Position numbers and translations under genes: made by a program
Notes under the pieces: generated by a model
The model's database searches: none
What the model was told of the DNA's origin: nothing
The model's input: the letters and a program-made list of their open reading frames with translations, nothing else
In this document: positions 48,001-60,000 of the stretch, piece after piece
How positions within the stretch are numbered: position 1 is the stretch's first letter
Layout of the letters: the number at the start of each line of letters is the position of its first letter
Origin: Zychaea mexicana
Lineage: Eukaryota; Mucoromycota; Mucoromycetes; Mucorales; Lichtheimiaceae
Assembly (NCBI RefSeq): GCF_025766255.1
Contig: NW_026516688.1
Coordinates: 186,001-250,000, forward strand
Reading direction: 5' to 3'
Length of the DNA stretch: 64,000 nt

Positions 48001-51000
48001 TGCTGACCTGCGTCTTGGTAGCTTCAACAACACCGGAAAGCTGCTCGTGGACAGAGACAGCAGAGGTGCTGCCAGCAGCAATGGCTTGAACAGCGGTGGC
48101 CTTGACCTGCGTGGTGGTCTGGGTGACGGTGCTCTTGGCCCATTCGATGGTGGCCTTGAGCTTTTCAGCTGATTCGGTATCCTTGCATTCGCCAGTCTTG
48201 GTGGTAACCTTGGTGAATTCGATGTCGATCTCAGCGTCGGCCTTGGCAACGATAGCTTCAATATCAGCTTCGACGTTGTCGCCGCCCTGTTCAACACGCT
48301 CAGAGATATCCTTAGTGAGCTTGCTGAACCACGAGCTGACGGTATCCTTGACATAGCCAACAACACCGACAGAAACGATAGCACCAGCTACAACACCAGC
48401 AGCAACCTTCTCGGCATGGTGATCCTCCTTCTGCTCGGTCTTCTTGTGCTCGTGCTTCTTGTGCTCGTGAGTATGCTTGGTTACCTCAGTTGAGACCTTT
48501 TCAATCTACATCCAAATGAACAAAGAAAACAGTTTAGGAATGCAATCACAAGAGAGACCCAGAAAGCACATAAAAATAATTACCTTTTCCTTCTCGACTT
48601 CGATTTCAACATCGGCCTTGCAGTTATCTAAAGCAGTGCTGACCTGCGTCTTGATAGCTTCAACAACACCGGAAAGCTGCTCGTGAACAGAGACAGCAGA
48701 GGTGCTGCCAGCAGCAATGGCTTGAACAGCGGTGGCCTTGACCTGCGTGGTGGTCTGGGTGACGGTGCTCTTGGCCCATTCGATGGTAGCCTTGAGCTTT
48801 TCAGCTGATTCGGTATCCTTGCATTCGCCAGTCTTGGTGGTAACCTTGGTGAATTCGATGTCGATCTCAGCGTCGGCCTTGGCAACGATAGCTTCAATAT
48901 CAGCTTCGACGTTGTCGCCGCCCTGTTCAACACGCTCAGAGATATCCTTAGTGAGCTTGCTGAACCACGAGCTGACGGTATCCTTGACATAGCCAACAAC
49001 ACCGACAGAAACGATAGCACCAGCTACAACACCAGCAGCAACCTTCTCGGCATGGTGATCCTCCTTCTGCTCGGTCTTCTTGTGCTCGTGCTTCTTGTGC
49101 TCGTGAGTATGCTTGGTAACCTCAGTTGAGACCTTTTCAATCTACATCCAAATGAACAAAAAAACAGTTAAGAGACCAAAAGAAATCAAAAGACCAGATA
49201 GTGCAATAATGCAACAAAATCACGCATACCTTTTCCTTCTCGACTTCGATTTCAACATCGGCCTTGCAGTTATCTAAAGCAGTGCTGACCTGCGTCTTGG
49301 TAGCTTCAACAACACCGGAAAGCTGCTCGTGAACAGAGACAGCAGAGGTGCTGCCAGCAGCAATGGCTTGAACAGCGGTGGCCTTGACCTGCGTGGTGGT
49401 CTGGGTGACGGTGCTCTTGGCCCATTCGATGGTAGCCTTGAGCTTTTCAGCTGATTCGGTATCCTTGCATTCGCCAGTCTTGGTGGTAACCTTGGTGAAT
49501 TCGATGTCGATCTCAGCGTCGGCCTTGGCAACGATAGCTTCAATATCAGCTTCGACGTTGTCGCCGCCCTGTTCAACACGCTCAGAGATATCCTTAGTGA
49601 GCTTGCTGAACCACGAGCTGACGGTATCCTTGACATAGCCAACAACACCGACAGAAACGATAGCACCAGCTACAACACCAGCAGCAACCTTCTCGGCATG
49701 GTGATCCTCCTTCTGCTCGGTCTTCTTGTGCTCGTGCTTCTTGTGCTCGTGAGTATGCTTGGTAACCTCAGTTGAGACCTTTTCAATCTACATCCAAATG
49801 AACAAAAAAACAGTTAAGAGACCAAAAGAAATCAAAAGACCAGATAGTGCAATAATGCAACAAAATCACGCATACCTTTTCCTTCTCGACTTCGATTTCA
49901 ACATCGGCCTTGCAGTTATCTAAAGCAGTGCTGACCTGCGTCTTGGTAGCTTCAACAACACCGGAAAGCTGCTCGTGAACAGAGACAGCAGAGGTGCTGC
50001 CAGCAGCAATGGCTTGAACAGCGGTGGCCTTGACCTGCGTGGTGGTCTGGGTGACGGTGCTCTTGGCCCATTCGATGGTAGCCTTGAGCTTTTCAGCTGA
50101 TTCGGTATCCTTGCATTCGCCAGTCTTGGTGGTAACCTTGGTGAATTCGATGTCGATCTCAGCGTCGGCCTTGGCAACGATAGCTTCAATATCAGCTTCG
50201 ACGTTGTCGCCGCCCTGTTCAACACGCTCAGAGATATCCTTAGTGAGCTTGCTGAACCACGAGCTGACGGTATCCTTGACATAGCCAACAACACCGACAG
50301 AAACGATAGCACCAGCTACAACACCAGCAGCAACCTTCTCGGCATGGTGATCCTCCTTCTGCTCGGTCTTCTTGTGCTCGTGCTTCTTGTGCTCGTGAGT
50401 ATGCTTGGTAACCTCAGTTGAGACCTTTTCAATCTACATCCAAATGAACAAAAAACAGTTTAGGAATGCAATCACTAGAGAGACCCAGAAAGCATATAAA
50501 AATAATTACCTTTTCCTTCTCGACTTCGATTTCAACATCAGCCTTGCAGTTATCCATAGCAGTGTTAACCTGCGTCTTGGTAGCTTCAACAACACCGGAA
50601 AGCTGCTCGTGAACAGAGACAGCAGAGGTGCTGCCAGCAGCAATGGCTTGAACAGCGGTGGCCTTGACCTGCGTGGTGGTCTGGGTGACGGTGCTCTTGG
50701 CCCATTCGATGGTAGCCTTGAGCTTCTCAGCTGATTCGGTATCCTTGCATTCGCCAGTCTTGGTGGTAACCTTGGTGAATTCGATGTCGATCTCAGCGTC
50801 GGCCTTGGCAACGATAGCTTCAATATCAGCTTCGACGTTGTCACCGCCCTTTTCAACACGCTCAGAGATATCCTTAGTGAGCTTGCTGAACCACGAGCTG
50901 ACGGTATCCTTGACATAGCCAACAACACCGACAGAAACGACAGCACCAGCTACAACACCCGCAGCAACCTTTTCGGCATGGTGATCTTCCTTCTTCTCGG

Positions 51001-54000
51001 CCTCCTTGGTAGGCTTCTTGTGCTCGTGAGTATGCTTAGTAACCTCAGTTGAAACCTTTTCAATCTACATCCAAATGAACAAAAAACAATTAAGAAACCA
51101 AAAGAAATCAAGAGACCAGAGACTGCATTAATGCAACAAAATCACACATACCTTTTCCTTCTCGACTTCGATTTCGACATCAGCCTTGCAGTTATCCATA
51201 GCAGTGTTAACCTGCGTCTTGGTAGCTTCAACAACACCGGAAAGCTGCTCGTGAACAGAGACAGCAGAGGTGCTGCCAGCAGCAATGGCTTGAACAGCGG
51301 TGGCCTTGACCTGCGTGGTGGTCTGGGTGACAGTGCTCTTGGCCCATTCGATGGTAGCCTTGAGCTTTTCAGCTGATTCGGTATCCTTGCATTCGTCAGT
51401 CTTGGTGGTAACCTTGGTGAATTCGATGTCGATCTCAGCGTCGGCCTTGGCAACGATAGCTTCAATATCAGCTTCGACGTTGTCACCGCCCTTTTCAACA
51501 CGCTCAGAGATATCCTTAGTGAGCTTGCTGAACCACGAGCTGACGGTATCCTTGACATAGCCAACAACACCGACAGAAACGACAGCACCAGCTACAACAC
51601 CCGCAGCAACCTTTTCGGCATGGTGATCTTCCTTCTGCTCGGTCTTCTTGTGCTCGTGCTTCTTGTGCTCGTGAGTATGCTTAGTAACCTCAGTTGAAAC
51701 CTTTTCAATCTACATCCAAATGAACAAAAAACAATTAAGAAACCAAAAGAAATCAAGAGACCAGATAGTGCAATAATGCAACAAAATCACGCATACCTTT
51801 TCCTTCTCGACTTCGATTTCAACATCGGCCTTGCAGTTATCCAAAGCAGTGCTGACCTGCGTCTTGGTAGCTTCAACAACACCGGAAAGCTGCTCGTGAA
51901 CAGAGACAGCAGAGGTGCTGCCAGCAGCAATGGCTTGAACAGCGGTGGCCTTGACCTGCGTGGTGGTCTGGGTGACGGTGCTCTTGGCCCATTCGATGGT
52001 AGCCTTGAGCTTCTCAGCTGATTCGGTATCCTTGCATTCGCCAGTCTTGGTGGTAACCTTGGTGAATTCGATGTCGATCTCAGCGTCGGCCTTGGCAACG
52101 ATGGCTTCAATATCAGCTTCGACGTTGTCGCCGCCCTGTTCAACACGCTCAGAGATATCCTTAGTGAGCTTGCTGAACCACGAGCTGACGGTATCCTTGA
52201 CATAGCCAACAACACCGACAGAAACGATAGCACCAGCTACAACACCAGCAGCAACCTTCTCGGCATGGTGATCCTCCTTCTGCTCGGTCTTCTTGTGCTC
52301 GTGCTTCTTGTGCTCGTGAGTATGCTTGGTTACCTCAGTTGAGACCTTTTCAATCTACATCCAAATGAACAAAGAAAACAGTTTAGGAATGCAATCACAA
52401 GAGAGACCCAGAAAGCACATAAAAATAATTACCTTTTCCTTCTCGACTTCGATTTCAACATCGGCCTTGCAGTTATCTAAAGCAGTGCTGACCTGCGTCT
52501 TGATAGCTTCAACAACACCGGAAAGCTGCTCGTGAACAGAGACAGCAGAGGTGCTGCCAGCAGCAATGGCTTGAACAGCGGTGGCCTTGACCTGCGTGGT
52601 GGTCTGGGTGACGGTGCTCTTGGCCCATTCGATGGTAGCCTTGAGCTTTTCAGCTGATTCGGTATCCTTGCATTCGCCAGTCTTGGTGGTAACCTTGGTG
52701 AATTCGATGTCGATCTCAGCGTCGGCCTTGGCAACGATAGCTTCAATATCAGCTTCGACGTTGTCGCCGCCCTTTCAACACGCTCAGAGATATCCTTAGT
52801 GAGCTTGCTGAACCACGAGCTGACGGTATCCTTGACATAGCCAACAACACCGACAGAAACGACAGCACCAGCTACAACACCGCAGCAACCTTTCGGCATG
52901 GTGATCTTCCTTCTTCTCGGCTCCTTGGTAGGCTTCTTGTGCTCGTGAGTATGCTTAGTAACCTCAGTTGAAACCTTTTCAATCTACATCCAAATGAACA
53001 AAAAACAATTAAGAAACCAAAAGAAATCAAGAGACCAGAGACTGCATTAATGCAACAAAATCACACATACCTTTTCCTTCTCGACTTCGATTTCGACATC
53101 GGCCTTGCAGTTATCTAAAGCAGTGCTGACCTGTGTCTTGGTAGCTTCAACAACACCGGAAAGCTGCTCGTGAACAGAGACAGCAGAGGTGCTGCCAGCA
53201 GCAATGGCTTGACAGCGGTAGCCTTGACCTGCGTGGTGGTCTGGGTGACGGTGCTCTTGGCCCATTCGATGGTAGCCTTGAGCTTCTCAGCTGATTCGGT
53301 ATCCTTGCATTCGCCAGTCTTGGTGGTAACCTTGGTGAATTCGATGTCGATCTCAGCGTCGGCCTTGGCAACGATAGCTTCAATATCAGCTTCGACGTTG
53401 TCACCGCCCTTTTCAACACGCTCAGAGATATCCTTAGTGAGCTTGCTGAACCACGAGCTGACGGTATCCTTGACATAGCCAACAACACCGACAGAAACGA
53501 CAGCACCAGCTACAACACCCGCAGCAACCTTTCGGCATGGTGATCTTCCTTCTGCTCGGTCTTCTTGTGCTCGTGCTTCTTGTGCTCGTGAGTATGCTTG
53601 GTAACCTCAGTTGAACCTTTTCAATCTACATCCAAATGAACAAAAAACAGTTAAGAGACCAAAAGAAATCAAAGACCAGATAGTGCAATAATGCAACAAA
53701 ATCACGCATACCTTTTCCTTCTCGACTTCGATTTCAACATCGGCCTTGCAGTTATCTAAAGCAGTGCTGACCTGCGTCTTGGTAGCTTCAACAACACCGG
53801 AAAGCTGCTCGTGAACAGAGACAGCAGAGGTGCTGCCAGCAGCAATGGCTTGAACAGCGGTGGCCTTGACCTGCGTGGTGGTCTGGGTGACGGTGCTCTT
53901 GGCCCATTCGATGGTAGCCTTGAGCTTCTCAGCTGATTCGGTATCCTTGCATTCGCCAGTCTTGGTGGTAACCTTGGTGAATTCGATGTCGATCTCAGCG

Positions 54001-57000
54001 TCGGCCTTGGCAACGATGGCTTCAATATCAGCTTCGACGTTGTCGCCGCCCTGTTCAACACGCTCAGAGATATCCTTAGTGAGCTTGCTGAACCACGAGC
54101 TGACGGTATCCTTGACATAGCCAACAACACCGACAGAAACGACAGCACCAGCTACAACACCCGCAGCAACCTTTTCGGCATGGTGATCTTCCTTCTTCTC
54201 GGCCTCCTTGGTAGGCTTCTTGTGCTCGTGAGTATGCTTAGTAACCTCAGTTGAAACCTTTTCAATCTACATCCAAATGAACAAAAAACAATTAAGAAAC
54301 CAAAAGAAATCAAGAGACCAGAGACTGCATTAATGCAACAAAATCACACATACCTTTTCCTTCTCGACTTCGATTTCGACATCGGCCTTGCAGTTATCTA
54401 AAGCAGTGCTGACCTGTGTCTTGGTAGCTTCAACAACACCGGAAAGCTGCTCGTGAACAGAGACAGCAGAGGTGCTGCCAGCAGCAATGGCTTGGACAGC
54501 GGTAGCCTTGACCTGCGTGGTGGTCTGGGTGACGGTGCTCTTGGCCCATTCGATGGTAGCCTTGAGCTTCTCAGCTGATTCGGTATCCTTGCATTCGCCA
54601 GTCTTGGTGGTAACCTTGGTGAATTCGATGTCGATCTCAGCGTCGGCCTTGGCAACGATAGCTTCAATATCAGCTTCGACGTTGTCACCGCCCTTTTCAA
54701 CACGCTCAGAGATATCCTTAGTGAGCTTGCTGAACCACGAGCTGACGGTATCCTTGACATAGCCAACAACACCGACAGAAACGACAGCACCAGCTACAAC
54801 ACCCGCAGCAACCTTTTCGGCATGGTGATCTTCCTTCTGCTCGGTCTTCTTGTGCTCGTGCTTCTTGTGCTCGTGAGTATGCTTGGTAACCTCAGTTGAG
54901 ACCTTTTCAATCTACATCCAAATGAACAAAAAAACAGTTAAGAGACCAAAAGAAATCAAAAGACCAGATAGTGCAATAATGCAACAAAATCACGCATACC
55001 TTTTCCTTCTCGACTTCGATTTCAACATCGGCCTTGCAGTTATCTAAAGCAGTGCTGACCTGCGTCTTGGTAGCTTCAACAACACCGGAAAGCTGCTCGT
55101 GAACAGAGACAGCAGAGGTGCTGCCAGCAGCAATGGCTTGAACAGCGGTGGCCTTGACCTGCGTGGTGGTCTGGGTGACGGTGCTCTTGGCCCATTCGAT
55201 GGTAGCCTTGAGCTTCTCAGCTGATTCGGTATCCTTGCATTCGCCAGTCTTGGTGGTAACCTTGGTGAATTCGATGTCGATCTCAGCGTCGGCCTTGGCA
55301 ACGATAGCTTCAATATCAGCTTCGACGTTGTCACCGCCCTTTTCAACACGCTCAGAGATATCCTTAGTGAGCTTGCTGAACCACGAGCTGACGGTATCCT
55401 TGACATAGCCAACAACACCGACAGAAACGACAGCACCAGCTACAACACCCGCAGCAACCTTTTCGGCATGGTGATCTTCCTTCTGCTCGGTCTTCTTGTG
55501 CTCGTGCTTCTTGTGCTCGTGAGTATGCTTGGTAACCTCAGTTGAGACCTTTTCAATCTACATCCAAATGAACAAAAAACAGTTTAGGAATGCAATCACT
55601 AGAGAGACCCAGAAAGCATATAAAAATAATTACCTTTTCCTTCTCGACTTCGATTTCAACATCAGCCTTGCAGTTATCCATAGCAGTGTTAACCTGCGTC
55701 TTGGTAGCTTCAACAACACCGGAAAGCTGCTCGTGAACAGAGACAGCAGAGGTGCTGCCAGCAGCAATGGCTTGAACAGCGGTGGCCTTGACCTGCGTGG
55801 TGGTCTGGGTGACGGTGCTCTTGGCCCATTCGATGGTAGCCTTGAGCTTCTCAGCTGATTCGGTATCCTTGCATTCGCTAGTCTTGGTGGTAACCTTGGT
55901 GAATTCGATGTCGATCTCAGCGTCGGCCTTGGCAACGATGGCTTCAATATCAGCTTCGACGTTGTCGCCGCCCTGTTCAACACGCTCAGAGATATCCTTG
56001 GTGAGCTTGGATAACCACCAGCTGACTGTTGATTTAACATAGCCAACAGCGCCGATTGTAACAACTGCACCAGCAGCGACACCAGTTGCAACCTTCTCAA
56101 TAAAAGACGTTTATAATAAGGCTCACGCGTAATATGATCGACATTCTAATTAACTTTATATTACCTCCTTGCCGGTCTTGCTAGCATCGTGTGTTTCAGT
56201 AACAGGCTTCTTGGTCTCGTCGGCAATAATTGTAGCCTGCTTCTACAAGATTATAAATATATTAGCAATACTGAAATACTACTACTTCTCACTGCTGTCG
56301 GTACAAGAAAAGTTTTACCAACCTTTGATTCAACTACAGCTGTGATCTTGGCCTCATATTTGATTATGGACTCGGTAATCAGTTGATCATTGGAAGCTGA
56401 GATCGCCTCAAGCTGCTTAAAGCCATCGGTAGACGTTTGGCCGGAAACAACTTGGATAGCAATGGCTTGAAGCTGTGCGGATCCGCTGGTAATGGCACCA
56501 CGAATGTACTCAACCGTGGACTCCCACTCCTTGGTGGCAGCGACGCTTCCTGAAGAAGCTACGACGGTACCAATAATAGCAGCCTTGGAAGTATCCAAGT
56601 GGGCAAGAATGGTATCGGTTTCAACGCGTACCATCTCGGCAATGTACACGTCTTTGACACCTTCTTTCTTGGATTCTGTGGATACGCGTTTGACAAAAGC
56701 ACTGAACCACTGGCTGATTGCGACTTGAAGCTCCTTGGTCGATTTGCTTGGCTGTTCAGGTACGCATGGCTTGACAGTGTCGACGATACCAATAGATACC
56801 TGACCTTGTTCTTCAGCGCTGGTCGTCTTTTCGGCTTCCTTCTTCTCTTCGGTGACCTTTTCGACGACCTTTTCAGCTTCTTTCTCTTGCTTCTTTTCTT
56901 CGGTAGCCTTTTCAGCATGCTTATGCTTTTCCTCATCCTGGTGATGATGGTGGTGGATTGCAGCGGCGGTTGTTGCACCAGCGGCAATGGCGGCGGCAGC

Positions 57001-60000
57001 AGCTGCAGCTGCAGCAGCACCGGTCGATGATGACTTGTCGTGGTGCTTGGCAGTCTCCTTCTTGTCGGAAACATGACCCTCAACATGGTGCTCAGAAGTC
57101 TTCTTCGTTTCTTCTATGAGTTAGAGTTCCGGACACATTAACTTTTTTATTCTTCAACTGACATTCGTTATATTGACCTTCAATGAAGCAAATTGAAAAA
57201 GTGGTACCTGTAGTAGACTCTGTGTCCTTAATGGCATAGTGATGTTGGGAAAGCTCGACTTTTTCACCGGTCAGCTGATAGACAGTATCATGCAAGACCT
57301 TTAAAGAGCTCTGCTGAGCAGAAACTCCGAACGAGAACTCGAGATAGCCGGCAATAGTGGACTTGTGCACTTGTTCCTCGGACACCTCTTCGATCGACTT
57401 ACGGAAGCGCAAGAGGTAAGCAATAATGGTAACCTTGATTGTCTCGATAGAGTACTCGATGCGGCGTCGCTCCTCAATGGTAAGGTTGGCGGATTGCTTT
57501 TGAAGAGACAGCTTGGCTTGCTCCAAGTAGTTGATTAAGTCCAATCTAGCAGAGTCAACAACAAGCAAGGAATCCTTGCGAGCAGACTTTTGCTGATGCT
57601 CAAAGCACCAAGTGATATCGTACGACAGCTGAGCATACCAAGCAGTAAGACGCTCCTGGATATTGATCAGTTCTGTTGAAGTGGACTTGCGGCAGTATCC
57701 AACATCGGTGTTGGTGCTAGTTATCTCTTCAACCTTCTTGACTTCCTCGACGACACCGATAGCATGTTTGCAAGTATCCAATTCCATATCAACGTTTTGT
57801 TCCCCTTGGTCAACCCATGAGACCAACTTGTCTTCGGAATCATAGGTGATGTTATCGATATGCTTGAAAACAGAAGTCTTAATGCGCTCAATAGCCTCGA
57901 TCGTAGCGTTTTGAGCAGACTCGGTGGTGTGTCCGGAGGAAGCGGTAAAGTAAGACCACCATTTGTACTTGGTAACCTGAGTGCGTGTAATCGACAATTC
58001 GGAAGAAAGCTCCTTGCGAGAGCTCTCAAGGATTGTGGCAATTTCCTGATCGGAGGCACCATTCTTCTTAGCTTCCCAGACGCGAGTACGGATGATGACA
58101 AGCCAGTAGCGAACGGTAGTCTTGACACTCGTAACAAGGACAAGTGCCTGTTCCTTGGCGTCCTGAGTCTTATCAATAGCAACCTCCTCTGTCATCTCTT
58201 CTTCTTCTTTGGTATCAATCGAGACAGAGCTCTTCTCCTCCTGAACGTATTTCTCGACTTCACTATAAGTGCTGTTGACAATGGTCTCGATGCCCAATTC
58301 GTCAATGGATACTTCTTGGTCAGCCTCGTACGAGATCAGCTTTCCAAGCACTCCTTCAAAAATACCGATACGGAAAATTTCGCGGACCCGGTGGATAGAG
58401 ACTTGCCACTCCGAAGGCAATTCGTGGGTGCTGCTTCGGCAATGACGCTTGTAGTGGGCATCCAAACGTTTGTAAAGAGTCTCGCGGCTTTCTTGAATGA
58501 CACTGATGACTTGAGCCTTGGTTCGGCATTGGCGGATGCGGCGGATAAAGTAAATGCGCCAGGCAAGAATGATGGTCCACGACTCGGCAGTGGCGTAGGC
58601 CAGTCTCTTGCTTTCGATAGTAGTGAGCTGCGTAGAAGAGGTGGTCTTCTTGGTGACTTCTTCTGCTTGCTCCTTGGCAACTTCGGTAGTCAACTCTTCA
58701 ATGTTGTCCAGCTTGGCGCCCTGTGCGATTTCTTCTTCAACAATCTTCTTGGTAACAGTCTTCTTGCCAAATACAGGAATGGAGAACTTCCAGCGAATTG
58801 TGCGCTCTGATGTCTCAGCAAGAGCTAACGTGACGGCAGTACCCTCTCCCAAATCACCGCCACGGTAACCCAAGGTGAGAGCACCATAGCCATGGAGATG
58901 GATCAAACCATCAATGGTCAAGAACCACTTAAGACTGCCTGAGGTCTTCAGATGCTGGACAATCTTGGCAGAAGGCGCAATGCCACCTAATGTTGTTTTT
59001 TTTAAAAAAAACACAAAAGGGAATGGTTAGCTTTCTTTCTATAGAGGTTTTTTAAACCACATGCTGCATCAAACATTCAATTACCTTGAATACTTATGAC
59101 ATAACCACTGCCATAGTTGGTCAAAAGACCATTATGGTAGCTCCAAAGCTGGTTCTTGAAGTCGGTGAATGACAATTTCTTGATCACCAAAGGCATACCA
59201 GGAGTATCGCCATTGGCGGCTAAGACCCAGCTTTCCTTGTAACCATCAGCCTTGATGAAGAAATATTGATCGGCAGGGAAGATAGCACGTCGGGTAGTAA
59301 CAATGGTTTCCTTGTAGTTGTGACTGCACAGCTCCTTTTGCTTGTGAGCATAGGTAGCTGCGGTGCTAATAGCAGTGCAAGCATCAGTCTCCCTTTCTTG
59401 GTCAGCAAACGAGGGAAGGTGAAGCTCAAAGCACCCGTCAGTCTTGGCTGAGTCCTCGCCTTGCGCAACACTCAGATCATAGCCTGTAGAGCGACGAATG
59501 ATACGCAGATAGTAGGTAATAGTGCTGATACGGATAGTGATTACACCACTGGTCGAAATATGGACCATTTGGTCGGCAGTCTCCTTATCATCTGAAAGAA
59601 TCCATTGACGGGCTAATTTTTGTGGAGAACGAATCATCAGTAAACATAGCAGCGCTTAAACAATTGAGGTTATGGAAACTATAAGATTGGTTGCCACTTA
59701 CTGCGGGTGATGTACACAAGACGAAGCATATACTTGTAGTTCACCAAATAGCCATCAACATAAATCCAGAGGAAGCGCTTGTAATCTTCTTGTTCAGTAA
59801 GCTGGTAAAGGCCGACTTGACCCTTCTCAAGGCCAGCAGCAAGGAAGGTGTTGTTGCTACCAACACGGATAAAGAAGCACTGTGAGGTTGGCCAGGCATC
59901 GTGGGTAGTGATCTTGTACGACAAGGTTTCCTTGAACCATTTCATAGCAAACATGGAGCTAATAACAGCTGCGGCGGCAGCCGCTCCTGCTGCAGCTGCA

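Noticed and set aside
48096..56042. Plus-strand open frames of about 86 codons repeated in every array unit
   Set aside because: They are antisense to the 558-bp exons and recur only because the DNA repeats. The minus-strand frame carries the helical-repeat protein and proper splice sites.
47945..56099. CRISPR-like or satellite interpretation of the tandem array
   Set aside because: Units are about 640 bp, contain a coding exon plus a GT-AG intron, and sit inside a eukaryotic gene.
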